64,000 bases of DNA from Kutzneria viridogrisea (lineage in GTDB: Bacteria; Actinomycetota; Actinomycetes; Mycobacteriales; Pseudonocardiaceae): the NCBI GenBank assembly GCA_014138725.1, contig JACJID010000010.1:186001-250000 (forward strand). Direction: 5' to 3'. Positions 27,300 through 36,612 of this stretch are shown here, one piece after another. The position numbers were made by a program, and so were the translations under genes. The notes beneath the pieces are model-generated. The model was not told the origin of the DNA. It saw only the letters and a program-made list of their open reading frames with translations, and did not search any database. The first letter of the stretch is position 1. Every line of letters begins with the position of its first letter.

Positions 27300-29075
27300 A
27301 TGTCCAGGTTCCAGGTCTTCCCGGCGATCGGCGTGGCCCGGGTCGGGAACGGCACCAGGGACTACTACCTCGCGCCCGAGACCCCCGGCGGCCTGCCCCT
27401 CCGAACGGACGGACTACCGTTCACGGTGGCCGACTTCCGGGACGAGGACCGCAAGCTGCGCAGGCAGGCGGCCAGGTTCCGGGTCCACCTCACCGGCGGC
27501 GACCTCCCGGTGAAACCCGGGGACACGGTGGACGGCAGGACCGTGCGGCACATCGAGTGGACCGTTCACCTGGCCAACAAGAAGGCGGTCTGGTACCGGT
27601 TCCAGCAGCTGGTCGGCGAGCGGGGCAAGCCACCGGACCGGCCACTGCGCAACCTCGGTGTCACCGGTGCGCAGGCGCGCAAGAAGCTGATCATCGATCC
27701 CGGTCCGCGCACGGTGCGCAGCACCGAGACCGGCACCGAGTCCAAGGAGTTCCACCGTTCCGGCGGCGGCACCTTCCCACCCGTCACCAAGCCGGACGAG
27801 ATCAACACCCTCGGCGAGGTGATCGCCGACCGCAGCGGAACGCTGGTGGTGCTCGGCGGGCACGGTCACACCGGGTCCTGCTACCCCAAGCCCCGGCTCA
27901 CCAGCGACACGAACAACGACGGCTGGTGGGACGACACCTCCGACGGTCCCGTCTCGGCCACGGTCGTCTTCACCGACGGCAGCCGCGTGGACGCGGGCAC
28001 GGCGTGGGTACTGGTCGGGCCGCCCGCGTACGCACCGCAGATCCTCAACATGGTCAGCCTGTACGACACGATGTTCGACCTGCACGTGCGCCATGCCGGG
28101 CTGCGGCCGGCGATGTACCGCGATTCGCACTGGCAGTCCGACTACCGGCCCAGCTTCGACCTGGAGATCAGGCCCATCCTGGAGCGGGCGTCGAGTTACC
28201 GCTGGGTGGTGGCGATGCCGCCGAAGGTCCACACCTTCGACTTCAAGCGACTCGGGGACCCGCGCGCCGAGTACGACGAACTCCGCGGCTACTACTTCGA
28301 GGCGGTGCGGCCACCGGAGAAGACCAACTCCCTGAGTTCGCAGACCACGGGGTACCGGATGATGCCCTACCTGGCCGGGGACGACACGAGCAGCCAGGCG
28401 AGCTCGCGGTACCTGACGGTCACCGAGACCCAGTACTTCCTGCTGATGCAGTGGGCCAACGGGAACTTCCGGACCAGCGGCGTGAACGAGCGGTCCGAGG
28501 TGGAGACCGCGGCCGGGCACCAGCTGACGATCGCGGCACTGGAGAACTGCGTCGGCGGCTCGTTCTCCCCCGGGATCGAGATGGGTTGGCTGTGCCGCGA
28601 CCGCGAGATCTACGCCGAACCGTTCCGCTTCAAGCCGGTCAGCCCGCTCCCGGCGCAGGCCGGTCAGCTCAGCCTCGAATCGGACCTGTCCGCGGGACTC
28701 GAACCGGGTGACGCCACCAAGCAGATGGCCGTGCCGTGGCAGGCGGACTTCAACGGCTGCGGGGGCGACGTGGCCCAGGACCACGTGCAGTGGTGGTGGC
28801 CAGCGCAGCGCCCGATCTTCGTCTACGCGAGGCACGCGGTCGACTCCGAGTGGAACCACGTGCCCTGGATCGGCACCGCTCGCGACCAGCGGGCCGACGA
28901 CTACGTCGCCTTCGACGACAACTTCGACATGGTGACCCAGTGGAGTGAACTGGGGTTCGTCGTGCACAAGGCAACCCCGCGCCGCGGTGACCGCTCGCTC
29001 TCGGCCGGGCCCCAGGATCCCGACTACGTCGAGGTACAGAGGACCCTGCACCGTGACGGCTACCTCAGCGACTGA
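27300..29075 (+). CDS. LodA-like quinoprotein amino-acid oxidase (CTQ cofactor)
   Basis: This 591-residue protein is of the LodA/GoxA type. It starts MSRFQVFPAIGVARVGNG, the family's beginning, after GGGAGG. Features: GHGHTGSCYPKPRLTSDTNN; WVLVGPPAYAPQILNMVSLYD; ENCVGGSFSPGIEMGW; and the cofactor segment WQADFNGCGG (Asp483, Cys487) followed by WWWPAQRP (Trp498-500). In this family a Cys and a Trp crosslink into cysteine tryptophylquinone, which oxidises primary amines with release of ammonia and hydrogen peroxide. Substrate (lysine, glycine or other) cannot be predicted. The LodB-like maturase overlaps its end by 23 bases. No signal peptide is visible. Confidence 0.9.
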   Translation: MSRFQVFPAIGVARVGNGTRDYYLAPETPGGLPLRTDGLPFTVADFRDEDRKLRRQAARFRVHLTGGDLPVKPGDTVDGRTVRHIEWTVHLANKKAVWYRFQQLVGERGKPPDRPLRNLGVTGAQARKKLIIDPGPRTVRSTETGTESKEFHRSGGGTFPPVTKPDEINTLGEVIADRSGTLVVLGGHGHTGSCYPKPRLTSDTNNDGWWDDTSDGPVSATVVFTDGSRVDAGTAWVLVGPPAYAPQILNMVSLYDTMFDLHVRHAGLRPAMYRDSHWQSDYRPSFDLEIRPILERASSYRWVVAMPPKVHTFDFKRLGDPRAEYDELRGYYFEAVRPPEKTNSLSSQTTGYRMMPYLAGDDTSSQASSRYLTVTETQYFLLMQWANGNFRTSGVNERSEVETAAGHQLTIAALENCVGGSFSPGIEMGWLCRDREIYAEPFRFKPVSPLPAQAGQLSLESDLSAGLEPGDATKQMAVPWQADFNGCGGDVAQDHVQWWWPAQRPIFVYARHAVDSEWNHVPWIGTARDQRADDYVAFDDNFDMVTQWSELGFVVHKATPRRGDRSLSAGPQDPDYVEVQRTLHRDGYLSD

Positions 29076-30117
29076 CACCGAGGTGGCCGTCATCGGCGCG
29101 GGCCCGGCCGGTGCCGCCACCGCGCTGGTGCTGCGCCAGGCAGGCCGGGACGTGACCCTGGTGGCGCCGGACGGGGAACTGGACGGGCACCGCACAGTGG
29201 AGTCGGCGCCACCCGCGGTCCACCTCCTGCTCGACGAACTGGGGGCGCCGACAGCGGGGTACGCGGACTGCCTGGGCACGGCCTCGGCCTGGGGCGGACC
29301 CGAGCTGGCGTACCGGGACTACCTGGTCGACGGGCTCGGGAACGGCTGGCAGCTGGACCGGGCGCGCTTCGACCGGTCGATGCTGGACGCCGCGGGGCTG
29401 GCGGGCGCTAGGTTGCTCCGGACCCGGTCGCTCGGCGCGCTCCGGGCGGACGGCCGCTGGTCCTTCCCACACTCCGGTGGGCTGCTGACCGCGTCCTTCG
29501 CCGTCGACGCCACCGGGCGCAAGTCCACGTTCGGGGTTGGTCAGGGCGCGCGACGCCAGGTCGCCGACCGCCTGGTCGCGGTGGCCGCCGTGCACCCGCG
29601 CTCCGGCTACCTCGGCCACAGCGTGGTCGAGGCCGTGGCACACGGCTGGTGGTACGCCGCCGCGCTGCCCGACATGCGGCTGCAAGTCGTCCTGCTGTCA
29701 GACGGTGACCTCGTGCGGCGTGCGGGGTGGGCCGAACCGACCGCACTGGCCAGGGCGTTGCGGGACACCCACCACGTCGGCCGCCTCGTCGACACGATCG
29801 AACCACGGCCCGTCACGGTTCGTGCCGCGAACTCGCAGGTGCTGACCCCGTGCGTCGGTGACGGCTGGATCGCGGTCGGCGACGCGGCGATGGCCGCCGA
29901 TCCCCTGTCCTCAGCCGGTGTCCTGGCAGCGCTGCGGTCGGGCATGACGGCCGGGCGGGCGATCGTGTCCGGCGAACTCGCCGACGCGGCCGCCCGCCAG
30001 GACCACGACCGGTGCAACCGCCAGCGGTTCGCGGCCTACCTCCGGCAGCGGCAGTACTACTACGGTCTGGAACAGCGCTGGGACACCTCCTTCTGGCTGC
30101 GTCGGCGTTCGGCGTGA
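29053..30117 (+). CDS. LodB-like FAD-dependent maturase
   Basis: This 354-residue flavoprotein begins at a GTG within the end of the lodA-like gene. It has the dinucleotide motif VAVIGAGPAGAATAL near the start and WIAVGDAAMAADPLSSAGVL, the second FAD-contact motif of tryptophan-halogenase/geranylgeranyl-reductase-like oxidoreductases. LodB proteins are needed to oxidise the Trp during CTQ formation in LodA; the strict pairing here supports that. Its last 58 bases overlap the convergent MFS gene. Confidence 0.88.
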   Translation: MTATSATDTEVAVIGAGPAGAATALVLRQAGRDVTLVAPDGELDGHRTVESAPPAVHLLLDELGAPTAGYADCLGTASAWGGPELAYRDYLVDGLGNGWQLDRARFDRSMLDAAGLAGARLLRTRSLGALRADGRWSFPHSGGLLTASFAVDATGRKSTFGVGQGARRQVADRLVAVAAVHPRSGYLGHSVVEAVAHGWWYAAALPDMRLQVVLLSDGDLVRRAGWAEPTALARALRDTHHVGRLVDTIEPRPVTVRAANSQVLTPCVGDGWIAVGDAAMAADPLSSAGVLAALRSGMTAGRAIVSGELADAAARQDHDRCNRQRFAAYLRQRQYYYGLEQRWDTSFWLRRRSA

Positions 30118-31310
30118 CGCCCCGCGCTGAGCCGGGTGGCGGCCAGGGTCAGCAGCACGCACCCGACGCCCATCACCAGCAACATGATCCGCGGGCTGCT
30201 GGTCTGCGCGATGGGCGCCAGCAGCGCGGTACCGGCGGGTATCAGGGCACGGTCGGTGTTGGCGATGCCCAGGATGCGGCCGCGGATCCCTTCGGGGAGC
30301 GCGAGTTGCAGTGCCGCGCGGTTCGCGGTGCGGTAGGTCTGGCCCACGATCCCCACGGCGACCATGGTCGCGACGGTCGCGGGCACCGCGGCCGTTTCCG
30401 GTGCCAGCAAGGCAGACAGCAGCAGACCCAGCAGCGCGCCGCCGAGGGCGACACCGGTGACCGCGGCGAGGCGGCCGGGTCTGCGCATGGGCCATCGGCT
30501 CAGGCTGACCGACGCGGCCAGGGCACCGGCCGCTCCGGAGGTGAGGAGCACACCGACGGTGGATGCGTCGCCATGGAGTAGGTCCGTGGCCAGCAGGGGC
30601 ATCAACGAGGTGTAGGGGAAGGCGAACAGCATCGGGCCGACCGCCAACGCCAACTGGGCCCGCACCACCGGGTTGGCCCGGATGAAGTTCCACACCGAGA
30701 CAGCTGCCCCTGCGGGCTTCGATGCCGCGGCCGTATGCGCCCCAACGGGGACAATGGTGAGACAGCACAAGGAGATCAGGCTGCACCCGGCGTTGAACCA
30801 GAAGACGGTGGTCAAGGGGCCGCAGGCCAGCAGCAGGGACCCGATCGCCGGACCCACCACCATCGCCAGGTTCAGGCAGGCGGAGTGCATGGCCACAACC
30901 GTCGCCAGCGGCCGGGTCCCCCGCAGCAACGGCAACATGGTCTGCCTGAGCACTGGTTCCGCACAGCCCGCCAGGGCACGGAACAGGACGGCCGCCAGAA
31001 GAATCCACAGTGGACCGTCATCGGCGACCGCGATGGCCACGCCCAGTGTGGCGGCGAACAACAGGATCCGGGTACCGGCGAGCAGCCGCCTGCGGTCGTA
31101 GCGGTCAGCCAGCCACCCGGCCGGAGCCGTGCAGAACACGATCGGGGCCAGGCGCAGCACGTTGACCAACCCGAGCAGCACCGGGGAGTTCGTGCGCTCC
31201 AACACGTACCAGTTCAGCGCGAGCAGGTCGGCGTTGTCGCCCACGCGTGAGGCCGCTGTCCCGGTCAGGAACACACCGAGCGCCGTGCGGGCGGTTCCCG
31301 TGGCCGTCAC
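30060..31310 (-). CDS. MFS exporter, EntS-like (probable siderophore export)
   Basis: This 416-residue protein has about twelve hydrophobic segments. The start FLTGTAASRVGDNADLLALN, the loop AGWLADRYDRRRLL and the late LPEGIRGRILGIANTDRAL match the EntS/MFS_3 group that exports siderophores. It starts with a GTG that overlaps the stop of the IucA/IucC synthetase gene (GTGA), so it is translationally coupled and is the natural exporter of that enzyme's product. It is the last gene of the minus-strand series. Confidence 0.88.
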   Translation of the reverse strand: MTATGTARTALGVFLTGTAASRVGDNADLLALNWYVLERTNSPVLLGLVNVLRLAPIVFCTAPAGWLADRYDRRRLLAGTRILLFAATLGVAIAVADDGPLWILLAAVLFRALAGCAEPVLRQTMLPLLRGTRPLATVVAMHSACLNLAMVVGPAIGSLLLACGPLTTVFWFNAGCSLISLCCLTIVPVGAHTAAASKPAGAAVSVWNFIRANPVVRAQLALAVGPMLFAFPYTSLMPLLATDLLHGDASTVGVLLTSGAAGALAASVSLSRWPMRRPGRLAAVTGVALGGALLGLLLSALLAPETAAVPATVATMVAVGIVGQTYRTANRAALQLALPEGIRGRILGIANTDRALIPAGTALLAPIAQTSSPRIMLLVMGVGCVLLTLAATRLSAGRHAERRRSQKEVSQRCSRP

Positions 31311-34300
31311 GGTTGGCTGTGGTGCAGCGGGTTGGATAGCCAGCAGTGCTGGGCTTCGCCCGCCCCGGCCAACCGCATTCTGGCCAGCGCCTTCTGCGGC
31401 AGCCTCGGCGCCAGCAAGGCGGTCAGGTCCTCACCTGCCCATGGCATTCCGGCGAGTACTCGCCGCATGGTCTGGCGCACGATGTCCCACAGCGGCCGGG
31501 CCGACGTGTCCGTGATGGTCACGAGCAGGTCGATCACGTCGGCGAGGTTGGCCTGGAGCACGGCGTGCGCGAGCTTGCCGTGGACCTCGCCCAGGTCCTC
31601 GGTGATGGTGACCGACCCCTCGTGCGGGATGAACACGACACCGGCTTGCCGCATCCGGCCGCGGTGCCCGCGCAGTCCAGCGAAGTCGCGCAACAGCAGT
31701 CGAACCGGCCGCCCGTGCCGCACCACCAGCAAGGTGTTCTGCAGATGGGCCTCAAGGGCGATGCCGTAGCGGGACAACAACGGAAGCGCGGCGCAGAGCA
31801 GCAAATCCGCGTAGGAGGTCAAGAACCGTTGTGCGGCAAGGCTGGGATCAGATGTCCGCTGGCAGCCCAGCAGGTCCGCGAGCAGGGGCTGCCCGCTGGA
31901 CGGCGAAATCGCTCGAAGCGCACACGCGGAGAACGCCACCTCGCCGTCGGCGAGCAGGTCTGCGGGGTCCTCCCGGAGCAGGCAGGACAGCCCGCGCAGG
32001 CGAGCATCGGAGGCGAGGGACCCCTCCGGCGAGCGGAAGGCGGATCCGGCGATCTCGGGCACGCAGGCGACCCGATCGCGGGCAAGCGGCTCGTCCGCGA
32101 CCAGGCGGGCGAGCAGGGCGCTCAGTCGCGGCCCGTTGCGGGTGCTGGCCGGGGAAATGGCCCGCCTGGTCGAGGTGATGAGCACGTCCAGCGAGGTCTT
32201 GACGGTCAGTCGACGACCGTGGCGGCCGGGCGCGGCCGTCACCAGGCTGCGCAGGGAAACCGTTGGCCGACAAGCCAATTGTGCCTCGCAGATCGGGACC
32301 ACACACCCCAGCGCCACCTCGTCCGCGTAGTGCCTTGGCAGCGCGTTCCTGACCTGCCAGGGATGCGCCGGGACGAGGTGGTACCGCTCGGGGTCGTACC
32401 CGCGCCGCTGGAGCCCGTTCACCGCCTGCGCGAGGACTCCCGGGTAGTGGTCGCCGATCAGGTCACCGACCGAACGGCCCGATTCGTCGGGGGTGTTCAG
32501 CACCAGGTCGCGGCGAACGGCGACCAGTTGCACGCCAACGGTTTCCGCGTTCTCGGCCGCGTAGGCCGTGGAATCGTCCACATCGAACTCGCCGCGGCCC
32601 CGGCCGCACGGGTGCATCAGGTGTCCCTCGGCGCACAGCGCGTCCAGGTCTAGGATGGTGTCGCTGGCCGAGCGGCCCGTGGACAACGGCTCGAACCACG
32701 CGGCGCGGTGGCCGGTCACCTCGCGCCTGCGCGCCACGCTGGCCCGGGACAGGGCGAGGTTCCTCACGGAGTCCGCCAGGTCCTGGTGGATTCCGGTCGG
32801 GAAGGTGTCAGGCAGCGCGCCGACCAGTCCCCCGACGGTGTCGATCGTCCGGACCTCGGTGCCGTCATCGACCAGTACCGGCCCGGTCACCTCGTTGAAC
32901 CCGAACGCCGCGTCCGCCTTGGCACCGGCCACCAGCACCCCGCCGCCCACGAGGCGCAGGCACAACACTGTGCTCGTCCGACCTTGAACCTGCTCGGCCA
33001 CGGCGCGGAACAGCCGCAGCGGCATCCAGTCCGGCACCTGGGACGCCGAGCACCGCACCCGCTCCACCTCGCCGAGAACACCCTCGCGGATCAGCGCTCC
33101 GAGCGAGCGGTACACAGTGGACAGTTCAGCACCCGCCAACTCGTTCAGCCATCGCGGTGCGAGGTCCGGGTCGGTATCCAGCAGCCGCGCCAGCATCTCG
33201 CGTTGCGGCACGTCGGGTCCGGCGCATTCGATCAACGGACGTGCGTTGCGCAGCGGATTCGGCGCGTCCACGTAACGCTGGTCGGTCACCAGCGAAGCCA
33301 GCCGCATCGCCAGCATGGTCTTGTACCGCCACGGCAGGTTCAGCAGCGCGTCGACGTCCTGCTGTGCGTCGGCGCGTTCCTCGGTGGAGGCGGCCGAGGA
33401 GATCAACCGGTTGGCCGTCGTGACCACGCACTGCCGGACGCCCGCCCACAACTGGTCCTGGTCGCACTGCGCCGCGGTGGCGATGGCGGCGATCAGCTCG
33501 CCGAGGTGGTTTCCGAAGAGCGGGAAGAAGAGCTTGGCACGCAGGGACTCCGCGTCGGTTGCCCGCAGCGCCGAACCCGTTGCCAGTTCGACGGAGAACC
33601 CCCTGCGGGCCAGCCTGGGCAGCAACAGCCGCGCGCCACCGAGATCACGGACCATGATGCGCACAGGCCGCTTGCCGCGTAGAACGACAACGGTGTTCTG
33701 TGGATGAGGTTCCAGGGCGATCCCGTATCGCACCAGCAGGGTGAGCGCCGGCGGAACGCACAGTTCCACGTGTTGGCGCAGCCAGTCCTGGGCGACCTCG
33801 GCCAGGGTCACCGAACCGTCCGCGGTTTCGGCGTGCAACTCGGTGAGCAGGTCGGCGACCACGGAGTTGCCGGTCAGCGGGGAGGTCGCCAGCAGCGCGG
33901 CGACGGGCAGCGCCAACTCGTCAGGCTCCACTTGGGACTCCACGTCCTCGCGGAGCACCGAGCACAGCGAGCGTTGCCGGGCAAGAGCCTTCTCCCCGTC
34001 CAGGGACTCCCACTGCTGGCAGCGCCTTTCCGGTGGGACGTAGCCGATTCCGGCGAGTTCCTCGCACACCGTGAACTGCCTGCGGCCGTCCGCGGTCGTG
34101 CGCGAAAGATCCAGGTCGCCCGCGACGATGCGCCCCAGCAGGGCCGAAACCCTGGGTCCGTTGCGAAGCGCCGCCTGGGAAACCCCGCGCACCGCTCCGG
34201 TGATCTGGACCTCCAGCGCCGTCTTGACGTGCAGCCCAACTGGTTCGGCCGGTTCACGGACCGACAGGGTGCGCACCGACATGAGCGGTTCGGCCGGGAT

Positions 34301-35251
34301 CGTGGTGGTCAGGATGCGCACGGTGCCGTCGGCCAGCGCATCGCTGTGCAACGTGGGCACCGCGTTGTCCCGCTGGTGCGGGTGGACCAGGACGAGCACG
34401 TAGCCGTTCGGGTCGAGGCCGAGTGCGAGCAGTTCGGCCTCAGCGGCCGCGACCGCGCTGGGGAAGGCAATGCGGAGAAGGGCACGAGCGCTGTCCAGAC
34501 AGGCATCCGGGTGCACGTCCTCGCCCGTGACGGCGACCGCCGCGTGTCGTGCCACCGCGATGAGACCGACCCCGAAGGAGGGCGCGAACTCCGGTCCGTA
34601 CCGAACACTGTCCACTGAGGACATGCCAATCCTGATCTTGGCGCCCGGGTGCAGCGGATGGCCGTCGACGACGAGTTGTTCGAAGCAGACCAGCAGTGAG
34701 CCGTGCCCGCCGTCCGCACGGAGCCCGGCGACCAGGCCGGAGAAGGGCGCGCCGCGGTCCACCTGTGGCGCAGACCGGCGCAGGCGGTCCGCACGACACC
34801 CCGCGGCCACCAAGGCCAGCGCCTGCCCAGTGACGCTGTTGCCCACTTCCTCCCGAATCCGTTGCCACCCAGTGGGATCACCCGTCCCCAGGCCGAGATC
34901 GGTGATCACGTCGAGCAGGTGGACCGGATCGGTGACCACCGACTCCGCGCCCGCCCCGTCGCGGACCAGCACCGGTCCGGTCAGCACCAACCGTCCCGTG
35001 CTGGTGGCCTGAGCTACTCGTAGGAGAATTCCGTGTTCTGCTGCCGTGTTCTGGTCGAGTAGGCGCTCCCGGAGCAGGGCTGACACCAGTCGGCACAGTA
35101 TCGATTGCCTGGCATATCCGAGCGTTGCCCGGAATTTGTCGGCCAGTGCAGTTCCGTTCACCGTGTCGTAACGTTCCAGCTCGGCGACTACCCGCTTCTC
35201 GTGGGGGGCGAGTACTTGCGGCCCAGAAATCTGACGCTCTCTGGTCGACAT
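31307..35251 (-). CDS. Double-headed NRPS-independent siderophore synthetase (two IucA/IucC units)
   Basis: This 1314-residue protein carries two complete synthetase units. Unit 1 (about 1-640): GHPLHPGAKIRIG (~195), KTALEVQITGAVRGVS, NGPRVSALLGR, GIALEPHPQNTVVV (~510), MVRDLGGARLL. Unit 2 (about 650-1314): EGHLMHPCGRGRGEF (~875), VPAHPWQVRNALP (~960), KTSLDVLITSTRRAIS, GIALEAHLQNTLLV (~1165), LLRDFAGLRG. Such enzymes adenylate a carboxylate (often citrate) and join it to an amine; aerobactin-type pathways use two separate ones. Unit 1 has HPHQ in place of the usual HPWQ. The neighbouring diaminobutyrate genes could provide the amine. There is no Shine-Dalgarno; a TATGGT box at 35259-35264 ends seven bases before the ATG, fitting a leaderless transcript. 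Confidence 0.9.
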   Translation of the reverse strand: MSTRERQISGPQVLAPHEKRVVAELERYDTVNGTALADKFRATLGYARQSILCRLVSALLRERLLDQNTAAEHGILLRVAQATSTGRLVLTGPVLVRDGAGAESVVTDPVHLLDVITDLGLGTGDPTGWQRIREEVGNSVTGQALALVAAGCRADRLRRSAPQVDRGAPFSGLVAGLRADGGHGSLLVCFEQLVVDGHPLHPGAKIRIGMSSVDSVRYGPEFAPSFGVGLIAVARHAAVAVTGEDVHPDACLDSARALLRIAFPSAVAAAEAELLALGLDPNGYVLVLVHPHQRDNAVPTLHSDALADGTVRILTTTIPAEPLMSVRTLSVREPAEPVGLHVKTALEVQITGAVRGVSQAALRNGPRVSALLGRIVAGDLDLSRTTADGRRQFTVCEELAGIGYVPPERRCQQWESLDGEKALARQRSLCSVLREDVESQVEPDELALPVAALLATSPLTGNSVVADLLTELHAETADGSVTLAEVAQDWLRQHVELCVPPALTLLVRYGIALEPHPQNTVVVLRGKRPVRIMVRDLGGARLLLPRLARRGFSVELATGSALRATDAESLRAKLFFPLFGNHLGELIAAIATAAQCDQDQLWAGVRQCVVTTANRLISSAASTEERADAQQDVDALLNLPWRYKTMLAMRLASLVTDQRYVDAPNPLRNARPLIECAGPDVPQREMLARLLDTDPDLAPRWLNELAGAELSTVYRSLGALIREGVLGEVERVRCSASQVPDWMPLRLFRAVAEQVQGRTSTVLCLRLVGGGVLVAGAKADAAFGFNEVTGPVLVDDGTEVRTIDTVGGLVGALPDTFPTGIHQDLADSVRNLALSRASVARRREVTGHRAAWFEPLSTGRSASDTILDLDALCAEGHLMHPCGRGRGEFDVDDSTAYAAENAETVGVQLVAVRRDLVLNTPDESGRSVGDLIGDHYPGVLAQAVNGLQRRGYDPERYHLVPAHPWQVRNALPRHYADEVALGCVVPICEAQLACRPTVSLRSLVTAAPGRHGRRLTVKTSLDVLITSTRRAISPASTRNGPRLSALLARLVADEPLARDRVACVPEIAGSAFRSPEGSLASDARLRGLSCLLREDPADLLADGEVAFSACALRAISPSSGQPLLADLLGCQRTSDPSLAAQRFLTSYADLLLCAALPLLSRYGIALEAHLQNTLLVVRHGRPVRLLLRDFAGLRGHRGRMRQAGVVFIPHEGSVTITEDLGEVHGKLAHAVLQANLADVIDLLVTITDTSARPLWDIVRQTMRRVLAGMPWAGEDLTALLAPRLPQKALARMRLAGAGEAQHCWLSNPLHHSQP

Positions 35252-35258
35252 GGCGCCA

Positions 35259-35264
35259 ACCATA
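35259..35264 (-). promoter_or_regulatory. -10 element for a leaderless siderophore-synthetase transcript
   Basis: TATGGT on the minus strand is exactly seven bases from the ATG at 35251, so transcription would start at the A of ATG. TGTTCG lies 17 bases further upstream as a weak -35. No ribosome-binding site is present between. Confidence 0.45.
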
Positions 35265-35418
35265 GGTAAGACAAGGGAAATCGAACAGGGCTGAGTAAGA
35301 GCGAGGACTGGCCGAACAGTGCCATGGCCACCCCGCGTCTCCCCCGAAACGCGCACAGGTGAGGAATCCGTCCATCACTTGATCTCGTGGCAGCGCGGCG
35401 AATCCGGGATTCCCGCCC

Positions 35419-36612
35419 TCACGCGGCGGTGACTCGTGCACCCCTCTCACCCAGCAACACCGCGGCCGCGGCGCCGACCTGTTCGCCGGGTATGAGGTAG
35501 TTGGCCGTGTGCCCGCCCGCGAAGCCGGCCAGTACCGGGATCGACGCAACCTGGAGTGCCCGCAGGCCCTCGTGCACCCGTCGTGCGCAGTCACCGTCGT
35601 CCTGGCTGACAACCGACAAGCGTGCACAGTTCGCGGTGGCACCGGTGAGCAGGTCCGAGCAGATCTCGCCCAGCCGCTCCACCCCAGCGCGGGTGAGGCA
35701 GATCAGGACCACCTCGTTCGCGGCTACGGCACTGTCCACCTCCGAGCCCAACCGCGGCAAGGCGGACAGCGCCCGCGAAGTGGGCAGCGGCGCGATCGTC
35801 AGCCCCGTCGTGCAGACCAGCGCCTGCACCCCGGTCCCGGACTCGTCGCTGAACTGGACCCCGTCGGTCACGGTCACCTCCGTTCCGCACTGCGCGCCGA
35901 CCCGTCGCACCAGCATCGGTACCCGGTGGCGCCACCCCGCGGACACGGCTCTGCCCTGCACCACCTGGTTGCCCAACGCGGCGAGCAGGCTCAGCGCCGG
36001 ATAGCTGACCCGGGTCAGCCGCCTGCCCGCGGGGAGCAGGCCCGGATCGCAGGTCAGCACACCGTTGACGTCCTTGACAATCTCCACGCGGGCGCCCAGC
36101 GCCGCCCCCACCGCGACGGCGGTCAGGTCGCTGCCGCCCCGGCCGAGCGTGATGATCTCGCCAGTGCCGTCCACGGCCTGGAAGCCCGCGACGACCGGGA
36201 TGGTGCCCGCGGCGAGGATCGTCCGCAGCCGCTGCGCGGTGGCCGCACTGACGAACGGCTCACTCCGCCGATCGGCTGCGCACAGCACGGCCTTGACCGC
36301 GGCCAGCGCGACCGCCGGCATGCCGCTGGCGGTGAGCAGGTGGGCGGTGAGCGCCGTGGCGATCGCCTCGCCGCAGGACAGCATGAGGTCACGGGTGTGT
36401 CGCGTTGGCCGGACGCCGTTCGCCAGCAACAGGTCCAGCAGCGTATCGGTGGCGTAGGCGTCACCGCGGCGTCCCATGGCCGACACCACGACCACGGGTG
36501 ACAGGCCACGGTGCACCGCCCTCGCCACGTCCTGGACCACCAGTGCGCGGCTGACCTCGTCGGCGAGCACCGTGCCGCCGAACTTCATCACCAAGGGCAG
36601 CACGGGCTTCAC
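35419..36612 (-). CDS. Aspartokinase (cluster-specific)
   Basis: This 397-residue enzyme phosphorylates aspartate, the first step to aspartate semialdehyde. Residues 9-16 read MKFGGTVL (usual KFGGTS, so the final Ser is Val); then [56 protein letters not shown] and [15 protein letters not shown], all kinase-fold signatures. The C-terminal 120 residues carry an ACT-like regulatory region ([20 protein letters not shown]). Its GTG overlaps the aminotransferase stop (GTGA), tying the two together: aspartate to aspartate semialdehyde to 2,4-diaminobutyrate. Aspartate-semialdehyde dehydrogenase is not here and would come from primary metabolism. Confidence 0.9.
   Translation of the reverse strand: MKPVLPLVMKFGGTVLADEVSRALVVQDVARAVHRGLSPVVVVSAMGRRGDAYATDTLLDLLLANGVRPTRHTRDLMLSCGEAIATALTAHLLTASGMPAVALAAVKAVLCAADRRSEPFVSAATAQRLRTILAAGTIPVVAGFQAVDGTGEIITLGRGGSDLTAVAVGAALGARVEIVKDVNGVLTCDPGLLPAGRRLTRVSYPALSLLAALGNQVVQGRAVSAGWRHRVPMLVRRVGAQCGTEVTVTDGVQFSDESGTGVQALVCTTGLTIAPLPTSRALSALPRLGSEVDSAVAANEVVLICLTRAGVERLGEICSDLLTGATANCARLSVVSQDDGDCARRVHEGLRALQVASIPVLAGFAGGHTANYLIPGEQVGAAAAVLLGERGARVTAA

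Noticed and set aside
35419-36612. Aspartokinase as the housekeeping lysC of an asd operon
   Set aside because: No asd neighbour; overlap with the diaminobutyrate aminotransferase and altered KFGGTV motif favour a cluster-specific copy.
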